DNA of 64,000 bases from Pisaster brevispinus (GCA_023634235.1 JAMKCF010000016.1:6858140-6922139); one strand, 5' to 3'. Positions 1 to 31,203 are shown, numbered from the stretch's first letter. A program made the numbers and translations. Notes: generated by a model from the sequence alone, not told the origin.

Positions 1-2860
1 TGTCAACTACAAAAACAAGGTGTTCGGATTGAGTGATTAGCAGGCAAATATTGAAAGTAAAAAAAAAAAAATGCAAATATGGACAGAAAACCTATTTCAA
101 ATAAAGCTTGATATTATCTTATCTAATTTAAACTTCCGATTTGAACAGGAAGGCAGGTCAAACCATGTCACTAACAAATAAAACGAACCCTTACACGTCA
201 AACTTTCACAGGCATGCAAAGATTTAAATCATAGAAGGCATATTGGCATCATTTCTGTGCAAAAGTTTCGAAAGGATCACAGAACTACAATCTGATGTAA
301 AAATTGTGATGAAATGATCAGTAGTTTTTGAGATATGAAAAGCGTTTTTAGAGTCATAACAGGTCTATCCGATGATGTATAGATTGTGAAAATCCATTGT
401 GTAGTTTTGGAGTTATGATTTTTTCAAATATTAAACTTTGATTTAACGTAACTCAACACCTGATGACGTCATCATGACGTCACTAGAGCGGTTTCATCTC
501 CTAATAAATGTCTAACTATATGAAAAGTTTCAAGTTCATACAAGCTTGGAAAGGATGCTTTTGTTAGCGGAAACTCGGCGGGAATAAGAAGAAGTAGAAG
601 AAGAAGAAGAAGTAATAAAAAACTAGACATTGAATTTTTGTTTGCTACAAAAACAAGGTGTTCGTGGTCGATGTCATCAAATTAAGATTGAATGATATTT
701 TATTTTATCACCTCGATTTGTGGTTCAGGAGTCAGATTTTGTTCCAATTAAATCTTCAACTTCCGATTTGAACCAAAACTTAGGTCAAATGAGGTCTAAC
801 TTCGTAGCGTTGGTAAGTCCTAGAAGCTCTCTGTAATGCCGTGTAGTTGATAAAAATCCAATGTGTTGTTCGGGAGTTATGATTGTATCAAATATTGAAT
901 TTGATCATCCCGTTTGAACCGGAAGTCAAGGTCAAATTGGGTCGCATTATGTGTGTCAATTCTTAAGTTGATAAATACTTTACCAATGATGTAAAGATTG
1001 CCAAAAAAACCAAAGTGTGCTTTAGAAGTTTTGATTTTTTGAAACATTAATTTTTTACTTCCGGTTTGAACCGGAAGTCAGTGTTAAATGAGAACACACT
1101 GTGTATTGTTTGTTAAGTCTTAGAAGCTCTTTCTGATGACATTTACTTGATAAGAAATCCAATGTGTGGTTCAGAAGTTATGATTTTTGAAACATTAAAT
1201 TTCAACTTCCGGTTTGAACCGGAAGTTAAGGTCAAGCGGGTCACAATTTGTGTAGCACGTGTTTGATTTATCCATACTGTTCAGGCGATGTATGAATTGT
1301 AACATTCCAATGTGTGGTTAAGGAGTAATGAATTTTCAAATATTACACGGACTACCATTAGTTGGATGTGCAATATACAATGAAATAGCGAACGACGCCA
1401 AATGTATTCCTACATGTGGTCAGTACAGTCATGTTAACTTAAACCACAAGCGCAATGTACGTGTGGCTGTATGGACGTGTAGCGAGACCTTAACTACACG
1501 TGCATACATAGTACACGTGCGTGGCTTTGTACAGTGCCGGCGTATGTTTGTGTTGGCCTACACTGTCGTGCGTTGTCATACAATGAAAGTCAATAGACAC
1601 ATGCGCTTTGACGCCCGGTTTGGACCAGATGCAAATATTGAAATGTTAATATTTGTGTGCAAAAGTTTCGGCAGAATCACTCATCTGTAACCTGCTGCAA
1701 AATTTGTGTTAAATTTGTACGAAGTTTGTGAGATATGAATTTTTCAAATTTTCAACTTCCAGTTTGGACCGGAAGTCAAGGTCAAATGGGGTTATGTTTT
1801 GTGTAGCGTTTGTTGAACATTTCATGACCTATCCGATGATGTGTGGATTGTAAAAATCCAACGTACAGTTCATGAGTTATGAATTTTTACAAATTATAAA
1901 CTTTGATTTTAAGTAATTCAATACCCTATGACGTCATTATGCCATCATCATGTTTGTGGCGTCTTGATGATAATGTTCAATTGTCTTATGAGTTTCAATG
2001 TTCAAATCAATTTCAATTTTGAGTAATGACAAAAATTAGAATTTTTAAACGAAAAAACACAAAGGCAGACTTTGACCTTCCGTTAAAACCGGAAGTGAAG
2101 GTCATACGATTTTTTGCGTTAACTTTTCAAATGTTGCCCCTATCGAGATGTACCAGATGCCCATTTATGAGTTTTACATATTTATATTAAAAACCCAAAT
2201 ATCTGAATACTTAGTAAGTTTTAAGTCTTAAACATTTATAGTTCATGTGATATGACGAATTTTCTTTATGTAAGAAAATTCAACTTCCAGTTTTGACCGG
2301 AAGCTAAAGGTCACATGGGGTTACACCTAATGACAGTTTTGTACAACCGTCAAGGGACTTCAGATGGTATAATGATTAAAGGTTTAGCATCTTTTGTTTA
2401 TAAGATATAACGTTTCCCAAAAAAACCTTCAACGTCCGGTTTCGACCGGAAGTAAAGTTCATATGGGGTCACATTTTGTGTAAAAGTTGTAAAAGGAATG
2501 TTGAACTTTAATATGAAGCAAAGTTCTTGTATTTATCATTTATGGTTCTCTAGATATGACGATTTACAATATTTCTCGTAATTTTTAATTTTTGATGTTA
2601 TGACGTCATCGATGACGTCATCATCCCGAAAATGTTCATGTTTCGTCTATACACTAAGGTCTAAGTACATGGCAAGTTTCAAGTCTCTACGAGTTATACT
2701 TTTTCCGAAATCCTGCCGAGAAAGTACGGTGGGAAGAAGAAGAAACGGAAAACAAAAACCAATACAATAACAATAGGTTTTCGGCTGTTAGCCGAACACC
2801 TACAAAAAAAGACGAACAAAAACAAGAGGTTTTCGGCTGTTGGCCGAACACCTAAAAAAA
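1..2860. repeat. ACCGGAAGT-type minisatellite block with terminal hairpins
   Basis: About ten diverged units, roughly 145-170 bp apart, are centred on an imperfect palindrome of the form ACTTCCGGTTTGAACCGGAAGT followed by CAAGGTCAAATGGGG. Clear units lie near 130, 770, 905, 1060, 1205, 1756, 2075, 2285 and 2430. TGACGTCA palindromes occur near 465, 1928 and 2600. Two apparent left ends (about 15-30 and 650-665) share AAGGTGTTCG, and the right end (about 2770-2860) carries its reverse complement. This suggests a dispersed element, one copy nested near another. No coding sequence is supported; the reading frame at 1328-1690 has no recognisable domain. Confidence 0.7.
2772..2853. repeat. Two direct copies of a stem-loop (TTCGGCTGTTAGCCGAA)
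   Basis: A 7-bp stem with a 3-base loop is followed by CACCT and occurs twice, about 55 bp apart; the second copy has one stem mismatch. The outer part is the reverse complement of the AAGGTGTTCG words seen at the left ends near 20 and 655. A 3' hairpin plus subterminal inverted repeats is the sort of end found on non-autonomous Helitron/Helentron elements. That assignment is inference. Confidence 0.5.
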
Positions 2861-3785
2861 CGTTTTGATACCCTCGTCACGACCTATGTTCGTAGTTGTA
2901 CAACGAGTAAAGTTAGTTTGAATTTAAACGTAGATTGTGACCTAGTTGTCTTCAAAAGTTGACAGCTCTCACAACATAATAAAACGAAAGTTACAAAAAC
3001 AACTGTTCAGTTCCGGTTTTATAAGTGCACCTCCCTTAAAACTGTACTATACTGAATGTCAGCATTTTGGACACAGCAATTGAAGGTATAGTTATTTTAA
3101 AGGCATATTGCAGAAAAAAGTGCAATATTAAGCAAGCAAGGTTGTTCCCTTTTAACCAACAAGTTGTAACCACAATATGAATTTGTCTAAACAACCCGCA
3201 TTGACAGAATATTAGTTTGGTTTACAAAAGCCCCTTTTAACATGTTTCAGGTAATTGCTTCCTTGTATCTTAAATTCATTCAACCATTTCCTAATGATGA
3301 TGTTTAATTTACCAACCAATTTATAATTGTAAAACCCGCTACATTTAAGCATTACTTGTAAACCTAGCTAAAATAGGTTCATTTCTAACTGCATTTTTAC
3401 ATTTTTGGTTATTTTTCAAATTTACAGCTTAAAATTTTCATTATAGTCCGAAAATAGCTATCGAAACAGATATTCAAAGCAACAAATTTGTCTTTTACCG
3501 TTTTCTCCTCCAAATTTTGAAAAACAAGCTCCAGATTTTACGAATCAATCAAATTTTCCTACGCTATCAAATTAAAAATTGATAAATTCCAGTTATTTAT
3601 TATCAATTTATTGCACATTTTGTCATGTTTTAGGTTCAAGGGATAAAACAATCTATCCCTTCCTCTTTTTCGCTTGATTTGAGCAGCACAGGATAAAAAC
3701 AAATTCTATCCACTCCACTTATCGGCTAGAGTTTAGGAACAAGGAAATAGAAAATTTTATATAACACCCAAGCAGATCCTTGCCA
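2861..3785. other. AT-rich intergenic stretch, no feature seen
   Basis: I see no gene, RNA or clear repeat here, only AT-rich sequence with short homopolymer runs. Confidence 0.5.
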
Positions 3786-3920
3786 TTTGATTGAAGGATT
3801 GTCCGTCACGTGATTGCAAATAAAAGTACTATTGCACGCTACGTCACTCACCGTGCATTTTTCGTTCCATTCACCGTGCATTTTTCGTTCCATCCGAAAA
3901 GTACTATTGCACGGTGCGTA
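3786..3920. repeat. Short local direct duplications
   Basis: Two short words are each duplicated in direct orientation: CACCGTGCATTTTTCGTTCC (near 3849 and 3871) and AAAGTACTATTGCACG (near 3822 and 3898). This looks like a small local duplication and contains no coding sequence. Confidence 0.5.
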
Positions 3921-3989
3921 AAACATCACTGCGTGCGCGTGTCTTTGGTAATGCAGAAGTGTTACTGATCTAATTGGATGTTATATAAA

Positions 3990-4139
3990 ACAAATAATGA
4001 ATGTTTTTCATTCGTGCAACAGTGCGAATATTTGCATTCGTTAAAAGATGGAATATTCCATTCAACTCGGGTAGAACATTCCATCTTTCAACTCATGAAA
4101 ATATTTTCACCATTGCACTCATAAACATTCATTATTTGT
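3990..4139. mobile_element. 150-bp foldback MITE
   Basis: The two halves are reverse complements with few mismatches. The outer ends are ACAAATAATGAATGTTT and AAACATTCATTATTTGT, and the pairing continues through the GTGCAA, AATATTT and AAGATGGAAT segments to the middle near 4065. The element would fold into one long hairpin, and it has no coding capacity. I could not settle a target-site duplication. Confidence 0.8.
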
Positions 4140-5939
4140 ACACTATCCCCTTACTAACATTATTACAACTCGAACTACAAATAAAATCCCTTTTTGGCCA
4201 GCATTCCAAATATTGAAGTATACATTGTAAATAAAAAAAATACGTACTTTTCTTTGATATTATGATGCAATGATAGTTTGGAGTACAATATGTTTTCACA
4301 TGTTTTTGCTAACAAAAAGGTATATATAAATAGACTGTTCAAAACATTTCTAAAAGTGCACCTGATTCTTACTTTGTTCCTTCAGCAACATTTTGTTTTA
4401 GAAGTACAGCATGATTTTAACATTTTGAAAACAACTTCAAGAAAAGGTGCTACATATCATCAAAAAAGGGAAAAATGAAAAATTGTAGTTAAAAATGAAC
4501 CTGTTCTAAAAAGAAATACGAACGCTACCGTGTGTATTTAATAATACATGTTTTCTCAGAACAACCAGAGTTAATAATTACGGACATAATTTGCCGCAAT
4601 AATTTGACTTCTTTTAATAAATACGTGTTTAACAGCGTGCCAATAAAACAGATACAATTCATGAAACAAGTTTGAAAAAGAAAAAAACTAAATCAAGTGT
4701 GGATGGAAACGATTTTGAATGCAACTAGAATAATAGTTGTAGTAGATTAGGGAATGTGCGTGAAATTGATACTGAAATGATGAAAAAGACCTTATTTTAT
4801 CATTTTTTTCTGATTTTGCTATAGCTTTTTTTTACTTTGGTGACACACAAATATAAAAAAAAACCACACAAACTAACAAAGAATGACAACGGTATATCAC
4901 ATTTTGCTGATCGCGAGCAATATGAGTTTAAGAAAATACCGCATAGCACTGATTTTTGAAGAGTATTGCTAAAATGCTGCCATTAAAAAGTTATGACTTT
5001 TTTAAAACCTCATAATATTTTTTGTTCAAGGTTTGCCTTTTTTACTCACATTACAAAAAGGTATTATGTATTTAAAGGTTATTCCCAAATAACCCCATTA
5101 ATATAAACAACGTACGCTCATGTGACATTAATATACATTTATGTATACGATTGTTGCTGTTCACGCGCATGTCTACACTATTATATAGCACCGATACTTG
5201 ATAAATGTATTGATGTGTAATAATTATTTACGTTGGAGAGTAAGGCTGAACTCCTATGTATTATGTCAAATGAACTGCGATCCAAAAGTAGCCGTAGCAA
5301 GAATTGTGATTTGGTTTCACCCTTGCACATTGGCTTAAGGGCGGTTTTAAAGTGAAACGGTCCACTTCATTTTAGCTTGGGGAAAAAACCTCTATTGCAG
5401 TTAATAAATTACATTCAAAATGTTGATTGATTATTTTTTTCACACAACATTCCTGCCCAATTTTAACAATGACAAGTGATAGTTGAGGCTTTGAAGGATG
5501 CAACCATTAAGTATACCCCTTTTGGGAGGAGTGTTGGCTCAGAAAAGAACCGATGTGGTCTCGACAATTCGAACAGTATACTCTGCTTGTTATCCGGGGA
5601 GTGCTGGACTGCTGCTGATTTCAGAGCTTAAGTGTGGTTACAGGGATTAAGATTTGGGCAGTTTCTTTGACACTTCCCGTCCAACGCATCAACATGAAAA
5701 CCACAGCTTCAACTGGAAGCAAGCAAGACTTATCTCACCAGTCCATTTCTGGTACCAACGCAGAGTCAGATCTAACACAAATCAATTCAGATCGAAATCT
5801 TCTACAACGACATCAGGGCCCAATTTCATGACTCTGCTTACCCTGCGCTTACGATCACCACTCTCCGCTAACTGTGCAAGCGCCGAAATCCAGTGCTTGC
5901 TGTATAAGCGAAAAATGCCCAGTCCGCTGGAGTTCGCAC
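4140..5939. other. AT-rich non-coding stretch
   Basis: No gene is supported. The part at 5600-5930 is more GC-balanced and includes GGGCCCAATTTCATGACTCTGC, which resembles the edge of a dispersed repeat, but I cannot define its ends. Confidence 0.4.
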
Positions 5940-6690
5940 GCACACACACACACAACCTTACGGATCCGGTTTGTGGGGTACTGCTATTGTTGTTCTATTG
6001 TTCCCTTTCTAAAGAATTCCCTTGTGGGGCACTATTGTTCCTATTGAAATTGCCTTGTGGGGTCCATTGTTCCATTGTTAAAAGTACCCCGTAAGTTGGC
6101 ATGTGTAAGGGCACACACACACACACACACAAGTGTGTAAACACCTCCAACCGGGGACCTCCTATTGTCCCTCTTTTGTTTGGACTTTAACTTTTTGGCA
6201 ACAGCTCCCATTGGTTTTGTACACAATTTCCAACTGGGGACCTTTACCCAACCGGGGACCCTATTGTCCTCTTTTGTTATAGGTCCCCGGTTTGAATGTG
6301 AAAACAAACTCACACACACACACACACAACCTTACGGATCCGGTTTGTGGGGTACTGCTATTGTTGTTCTATTGTTCCCTTTTCTAAAGAATTCCCTTGT
6401 GGGGCCCTATTGTTCCTATTGAAATTGCCTTGTGGGGTCCATTGTTCCATTGTTAAAAGTACCCCGTAAGTTGGCATGTGTAAGGGCACACAAGTGTGTA
6501 AACACCTCCAATCGGGGACCTCCTATTGTCCCTCTTTTGTTTGGACTCTAACTTTTTGGCAACAGCTCCCATTGGTTTTGTACACAATTTCTAACTGGGG
6601 ACCTTTACCCAACCGGGGACCCTATTGTCCTCTTTTGTTATAGGTCCCCGGTTTGAGTGTGAAAACAAAGTCACACACACCCCCCACACA
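5940..6690. repeat. Two tandem copies of a 374-bp repeat with CA runs
   Basis: The segment beginning at ACAACCTTACGGATCCGG (5952) recurs at 6326, a period of 374 bp. Each copy has a CA microsatellite, GGGGACC/GGTCCCC words and the phrase CTATTGTCC. A third partial copy lies inverted at about 27925-28125. The reading frames here are low-complexity by-products of the repeat. Confidence 0.75.
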
Positions 6691-8040
6691 CATTCCCTGT
6701 TCATCCTTGAAATACGCTTGACGTAAGCGCAGAATTTCCCCAGTCCCGTAAGCACTGATGATTTGCAGAACCTTGACATTGGGACCTGGTCACTTTAACT
6801 CAAGCCAACCCTTCAAATAGCAGCTCAAACACTTCAGTGCACGTACACCCAGCCAGCTGTGAGCTCCCTTGCAGGTTAACCCTGACAAGGCATTATGATT
6901 AAGTGTATGTAAACTGTATTAAACTTGCAATGACCTATGGTGTTAATAGGCCCTGATATCCTAACAAAAAACAATTTCACATATATATGGTGGGGGTGTC
7001 ATGTCTTAGAGTTGTCTAGTTTACTCTTAACAGGAACACTAACTGGAAAAATCACGCTGAAAAAGTCCCAATATAGGCACCATTTTGTCTCTTACAAACT
7101 AGCCATATAGTTAGCATGCCTAAACAAAAAGTGACCTCCAATGACATATGTTTACAAGACTTTTGTTTAAGTTCAAACATTCATGACTTTATGTTAACAG
7201 ATCAACTACAACATTTTCGTTTTGTTACAATTCAAGATTTATCATAATGTTTGGCTGAAAGGTAACTCCACATCAATGAAATAGTATTTAGGTTTACAAA
7301 ACACCTTTTAGTGTAATTGATTTTCAGTTTGCTTTATAGTCCTTTGGAGTGATTCAGCCACTCATTGTTATATATATATATATATATTTCAGATTCTACC
7401 GTTACATTACTAATAACATGTTCATTACTTAAACACAAATTTCCAAACTGGCAATATAGCAATACCAATGTAGTAGATTTTTCTCAATAATGCTGCACTT
7501 AAAATCAAAGCAACCAGTAAATATTTCCTGAATGGATTGGCCACAATAATTTGACTTTAATAAAATGTGGACAAGTTAAACAGCGTGACATTAAAACACC
7601 CTCTACATCATAGTCGGCTGAACATAAAAACATGATTTTTGATTAACAAAGCATGAACCTTAAAAATATCAAAGTCCAAAACAATTCTTTGTGACAATTG
7701 TTTTTTTTAACGACTCAAAATTTCGCATTTTACGAGTGATCATAATATGATTTGATGGACCATGTCTGTCATTTGCTTTGCAAAAATAGGTTTTCCACTC
7801 TTATCTATAGAACATTAAATTGAATGATAAGGTATATATATTGACTTTTGATTTGGGTCAACACAAACTCCTTCCGATACCAGAAATAATCTTGGTTAAT
7901 ATTTGGATAAACCCTTCCCGGAGTGCGGGGTTTGTTTCAGTTTCGGAATAACATAAATTACAATGAGGCATTACCTAGGGAGGTATCATTGTACTTTTTA
8001 GTTTGGGGTAACACAATGTGTACCCTATATATATTGTCTT
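6691..8040. other. Non-coding stretch downstream of the receptor gene
   Basis: Sequence beyond the predicted 3' end of the minus-strand receptor gene. It contains a short (TA)n run near 7370-7388. No gene is supported. Confidence 0.4.
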
Positions 8041-8045
8041 GCTCT

Positions 8046-8051
8046 TTTATT
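8046..8051 (-). promoter_or_regulatory. Polyadenylation signal AATAAA for the receptor gene
   Basis: AATAAA on the minus strand, about 105 nt after the stop codon at 8158. It is the nearest canonical hexamer I see. Confidence 0.4.
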
Positions 8052-8157
8052 TTACTGCCGCTTAGTAGATTTGGGAATTTGGGAGACAGTTTGGAAAAGA
8101 ACTGTGTAAATAACAAAAGGAGCTTCATGCAAATGGTGAGCTTTTTAAGTTAAAAAA

Positions 8158-27165
<19,008 letters not shown>

Positions 27166-27735
27166 TTTGTGAATAATTATAGTCGATGTGAAGATGTTTG
27201 TGAGTAACAATTGCACTATGATATTATGTGACAATATGTTTTCAAATCATGTCTTTTAAAAAACGTCGCGTCACTCCACAGTACATTGCAGAGAAAACAT
27301 AACCAGTAGCAGTGCAACAAGCTTAGCAAGGACATTTCTGGCAATTGCAGACAATGATTGGACTATTTATTTAAATTTTATGTTATTATTGGGTTTTTTT
27401 ATAAGCCAGGAGTGATGAAGTTCTGGCCTTTTGCAACCATGCGCAAAATTTCCCTTGTAAGTGAAAAAACTGTCAATCTTCTTTAGTGAGTATTGGTTCA
27501 ACTTTCTGTTGCTTTTCTACCCATAAAACGAGCCAGTTCCTAAAACAGCAGTTTAACAGGCTCAAAGCGAAGAAAAGGTTTCGCTTTTCTTTCTTGTTTC
27601 CTTTTTAAAAGAATGGAAACATAAACATATATAAAACGATAAAACCAAAAGTAATGGTTACACTAGTAATTCCTAAAGCAAAAGTAACATAAGAAATACG
27701 TTTATTTAGTTACAACTACAACCTTTGACTGGTGT

Positions 27736-27889
27736 CCAGGGGCCGATTTCACAAAGAGCTAAGATTGATCGTAACTGCAAATCAATCGTAGTTGCTTAGT
27801 AAAGTGTGATGTCACAATGTAAATCACTGTGGTGATACTGACAATTTGTCTTACGATGGATTTTATTGCTTTGTGAAATCGACCCCTGG
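27736..27889. mobile_element. 154-bp MITE with CCAGGGGCCGATTTCACAAAG ends
   Basis: The left end CCAGGGGCCGATTTCACAAAG and right end CTTTGTGAAATCGACCCCTGG are inverted repeats with one mismatch. Inner segments (TTACGATGGATT-like) also pair. It is non-coding, and similar short TIR elements are common in marine invertebrate genomes. It lies just upstream of the receptor's first exon. Confidence 0.75.
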
Positions 27890-27924
27890 TCATTTAAACT
27901 TAGAGGAACCCAGCGAGGATGCAG

Positions 27925-28127
27925 ATTGTTTGTGTGTGTGAGTTTGTTTTTACATTCAAACCGGGGACCTATAACAAAAGAGGACAATAGGGTCCCCGGT
28001 TGGGTAAAGGTCCCCAGTTAGAAATTTTGTACAAAACCAATGGGAGCTGTTGCCAAAAAGCTAGAGTCCAAACAAAAGAGGGACAATAGGAGGTCCCCGA
28101 TTGGACGTGTTTACACACTTGTGTGTG

Positions 28128-28158
<31 letters not shown>

Positions 28159-28170
28159 TTTTTTTTTAAT
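27925..28170. repeat. Inverted third copy of the 374-bp GGGGACC repeat plus GT and poly-T tracts
   Basis: The core (27950-28110) is the reverse complement of 6165-6300 / 6535-6665, including the AACCGGGGACC and GACAATAGG phrases. It is followed by a GT microsatellite and a run of about 27 T at 28142-28168. Confidence 0.75.
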
Positions 28171-28319
28171 TACAGTGGCGAACATCCGGCACACGGACTG
28201 ATTTTTACAGTAATTACGAAAATCATAATTATCCTGTTGATCAATAAAGCTTTTCCGATTTGTTTTAGCCCATCTTGGCGGTATTTTTTTTACTGCTATG
28301 ATTTGAATAGTAGGTAGCA

Positions 28320-28541
28320 ATACATTCCAAAGATGGTTCTTCAAATTCCTCAAATGTTATGTTTTCCGAACTTCTTCCTAATGTCCAACTCAGTGTAAAA
28401 GCATGTCGCTCATCACAGGAAGGTATTAAAACACCCTTGTCATACCGAGCGTTGCATTATAATTATACGCTTTCGCCTTCCAAATATGTCACGAGTGGCG
28501 GCATGTCTACCGTGATGTTCCTATATGCTATGTATAATTAG
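28320..28541 (-). pseudogene. Truncated duplicate of the receptor Ig1 exon
   Basis: On the minus strand the translation parallels the first half of the Ig1 exon. DMPPVVTVFEGEDV in the gene aligns with DMPPLVTYLEGESV here, TLIPTCDERHDLTLKW with VLIPSCDERHAFTLSW, and the EEIA position with EEFE. Two stops fall where the B-strand Cys region should be, and similarity ends before the F-strand. The old PLE 3' end begins right beside it at 28546. This is a broken exon of a paralogous receptor. Confidence 0.75.
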
Positions 28542-28545
28542 TATT

Positions 28546-29125
28546 AAAGGGAGATGGCATTAACTTTCGATCCAAACCGGACCTTCGTCAGAGGCATAAA
28601 CAAGAACAGACACAAACATATCCATTTATAGCAAAAAGAGCAAAAATTATAGCCGTTCAGAGTTATACATTTACTAACAGTGGGGTGGCTAAGAACCAAT
28701 CAGAGTAAAGTAGTGAGGACAAAGGATGGTCAGTGCGGGAAGCGTGAAAGGTTGGGATTATAGTGCCAGCCGTATTAGGATATTGCAACTAACAGTAGGG
28801 GGCAAGATAATAGAAATTATAGAATAACAGAATCCGAGTAAGACATTAAAAATACGCAAGGGGAACCTGCAGAGAGAGAGAGCGGGATATTAAATCCTCT
28901 GCAAAGGGAAAGGGTTATTAACGGGTTTTCAAAACTTCTGTAGAGAAAGAAGCGTAAAAATAGACCAGTGGAGAGAACATGTTTTTTAATTTTACATCAA
29001 AGAAAAGATCAAGCAAAAATGAAAGGAGGGTGATGGGAAGTTATTTGACACCAGTGTTTACGTTGAGTCCAAAGGGTTGAACTGTCTTGAGTTGGTAAGT
29101 CAGTGTGATTCAACTAGCATGGTCA
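28546..29125 (-). mobile_element. Old PLE 3' end fragment
   Basis: A diverged match, in the same minus orientation, to the 3' untranslated part of the PLE copy at 29891-34594. It runs from the hammerhead-like motif (28551-28597) to the last coding codons (matching TTTACGTTGAGTCCAAAGGG at about 29060). It is older than the neighbouring copies. Confidence 0.75.
28551..28597 (-). ncRNA. Hammerhead-ribozyme-like motif (old PLE copy)
   Basis: The minus strand carries CTGACGA, a stem II GGTCC/GGATC pair around a five-base loop, and then GAAA, the invariant hammerhead core order. Short flanking ATGCC and GGC(A)T segments could form stem I. PLEs are known to carry minimal hammerhead motifs. Activity is untested. 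Confidence 0.55.
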
Positions 29126-29215
29126 GCTCCTCTTCTGTCTCACCGAGATGTTGAAACTTAGGTGAGGTGTTTTGCACTTGTCTTTACTCTACATACATTC
29201 AGTCAATCTGCTCCA

Positions 29216-29884
29216 TGTATCTGGTAATGGTAGCCCTACAGAGCGCATTTCTGAGTTTGTAGATAGCTTTCTCAACCCTTTAGTCTCCGGCATCCCTTCC
29301 TTCATAAAGGACACCACAGACTTCATCCATAAGCTAGAGGATGTCAAACATCAAATACCTGACTCTGCTTTTTTGGTTACTTTAGATGTTTCATCACTGT
29401 ATACTAACATACCCCATAATGAAGGCATAAGTGCATGTGTCTCTGCCCTCAGGGGCAACAAAAAATCCCGCCCCTCAGTGATACATGTTAAGGAACTCAT
29501 CAGCCATATTCTCACTAAGAACAACTTTTTATTCACTGACAGGCATTTTCTACAGATACAGGGTACCGCCATGGGTACAAAAATGGCGCCCTCTAGAGGT
29601 CACAGCGAACGCAGGGTTCAACTTGCCATCAACAAGGCCCTCAGTATACCACGCCATACTCTTTTGGCCAACAAGGGGCCCAGAAAAGTCCCGACCAATA
29701 GAGTTGCCCTGGTCACCACCTACCACCCTAACCTACCCAAACTCTTCTCAATCCTCAATGGTAGAACGGATATTCTCCATTCATCTAAGAGGATGCGCTC
29801 AGCAATCCCTGATAACCCCATGGTTGCTTTCCGCCGCCCTAATAACCTGGGAGACATTCTAGTCAGGGCCAAACTCGGTCTTCG
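29216..29884 (+). pseudogene. Inverted, internally deleted PLE RT fragment
   Basis: Plus-strand PLE coding sequence from GNGSPTERISEF through the RT palm (LVTLDVSSLYTNIPHNEG, QIQGTAMGTKMAPS). It then jumps directly to RGHSERRVQLAIN, losing about 150 residues including the catalytic FIDD. A second jump after DILVRAKL removes most of the GIY-YIG domain, at an 8-bp CCAAACTC direct repeat present in intact copies. The frame stays open across both deletions. It abuts the next PLE copy tail to tail. Confidence 0.85.
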
Positions 29885-29984
29885 CTTTGCGTCAGTAGGG
29901 AGTGCCATGAGTTATGTCATAGAAAGCTAGGAATATCGAGAGAGAAGTTGTAATAAAAAATTCCTGTGGAAAGTATGGGTAACA

Positions 29985-30840
29985 AAAAGGGACAAGTAAA
30001 TAAACCTGTGGGGAAAAGGGTAATTTCAAAACCTGAAAAGAGAAACAGTTATGAAACCTGTGGAAAAAAGGACGGGTTATTTAAAGACCTGTAGAGAGAA
30101 CAAGTTAAGAAACCTGTGGAAAAAAGGGTTATTTTAAAACCTAAAAAGAGAACAAGTTAACAAAACCTGTGGAAAAAAGAACGGGTTATTTAAAGACCTG
30201 TAGAGAGGACAAGTAAAGAAACCTGTGGAAAAACGGGTTATTTAGAAACCTGAAAAGAGGAAAAGATAAAAACCTGTGGAAAAAAGGAACGGGTTACTTA
30301 AAGACCTGTAGAGAGAACATTTTAAGAAACCTGTGGAAAAACGGGTTATTTCAAAACCTAAAAAGAGAAAAAGTTAAAAAACCTGTGGAAAAAAGAACGG
30401 GTTATTCAGAAACCTGTATAGAGAGGACAATTAAAGAAACCTGTGGAAAAACGGGTTATTTAGAAACCTGAAAAGAGAAAAAGTTATGAAACCTGTGGAA
30501 AAAAAGGAACGGGTTACTTAAAGACCTGTAGAGAGAACAAGTTAAGAAACCTGTGGAAAAACGGGTTATTTCAAAACCTGAAAAGATAAACAGTTACAAA
30601 ACCTGTGGAAAAAAGAACGGGTTACTTAAAGACCTGTAGAGAGAACAAGTTAAGAAACCTGTGGAAAAACGGGTTATTTAGAAACCTGTAAAGAGGGATA
30701 GTTAAGAAATCCTGTGGGAAAAAGGGTAATTTCAAAACCTGAAAAGAGAAATAGTTATGAAACCTGTGGAAAAATGGTTTATTTAGAAACCTGAAAAGAG
30801 AGAAAGTTAAGAAACCTGTGGAAAGGACAGATCATTAAAA
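29985..30840. repeat. Minisatellite in PLE 3' region (ACCTGTGGAAAAACGGG units)
   Basis: About 14 units of roughly 55-65 bp share ACCTGTGGAAAAA..GGGTTATTT and alternate with ACCTGAAAAGAG or ACCTGTAGAGAG half-units. The same array recurs at 34690-35545 in copy B, so it is part of the element. Confidence 0.85.
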
Positions 30841-31123
30841 AAACCTGTACATGTAGAAAAAGTAAATAGAAAAAAGCCTGTGAAAAACGAAAAAATGCAA
30901 TTGTTTGAAGGTGTTCTAAAAAGAACAAGTGATGAGTAGGGGAATTAAAATGGATACAGTAAAAACAAATAAAAACAGAAGACAAGCAACTCAATGGGAT
31001 CACCACGAAGGGATACCACAACAGAAAATTAAGTTTCTTACTACGAATGGTGAGGGTCTGTTGAAACCGTATAGTTGCAAACAGGATAATCCTGATGACC
31101 GGTGATATATAAAATTAGTAGGG

Positions 31124-31170
31124 GAGATGGCCTTAGCTTTCGATCCAATCCGGACCTTCGTCAGAGGCAT
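31124..31170 (-). ncRNA. Hammerhead-ribozyme-like motif, copy A, first
   Basis: The CTGACGA core, stem II GGTCC/GGATC with loop GGATT, and GAAA are all intact, flanked by ATGCC and GGCCAT that can pair as stem I. It lies in the PLE 3' region, separated from the second copy by a (TA)n tract. Confidence 0.6.
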
Positions 31171-31203
31171 ATATATATATATATATATATAAAATTAGTA
31201 GGG

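Noticed and set aside
1328..1690. 120-residue frame on the plus strand
   Set aside because: It lies inside the repeat block and has no domain or splice context.
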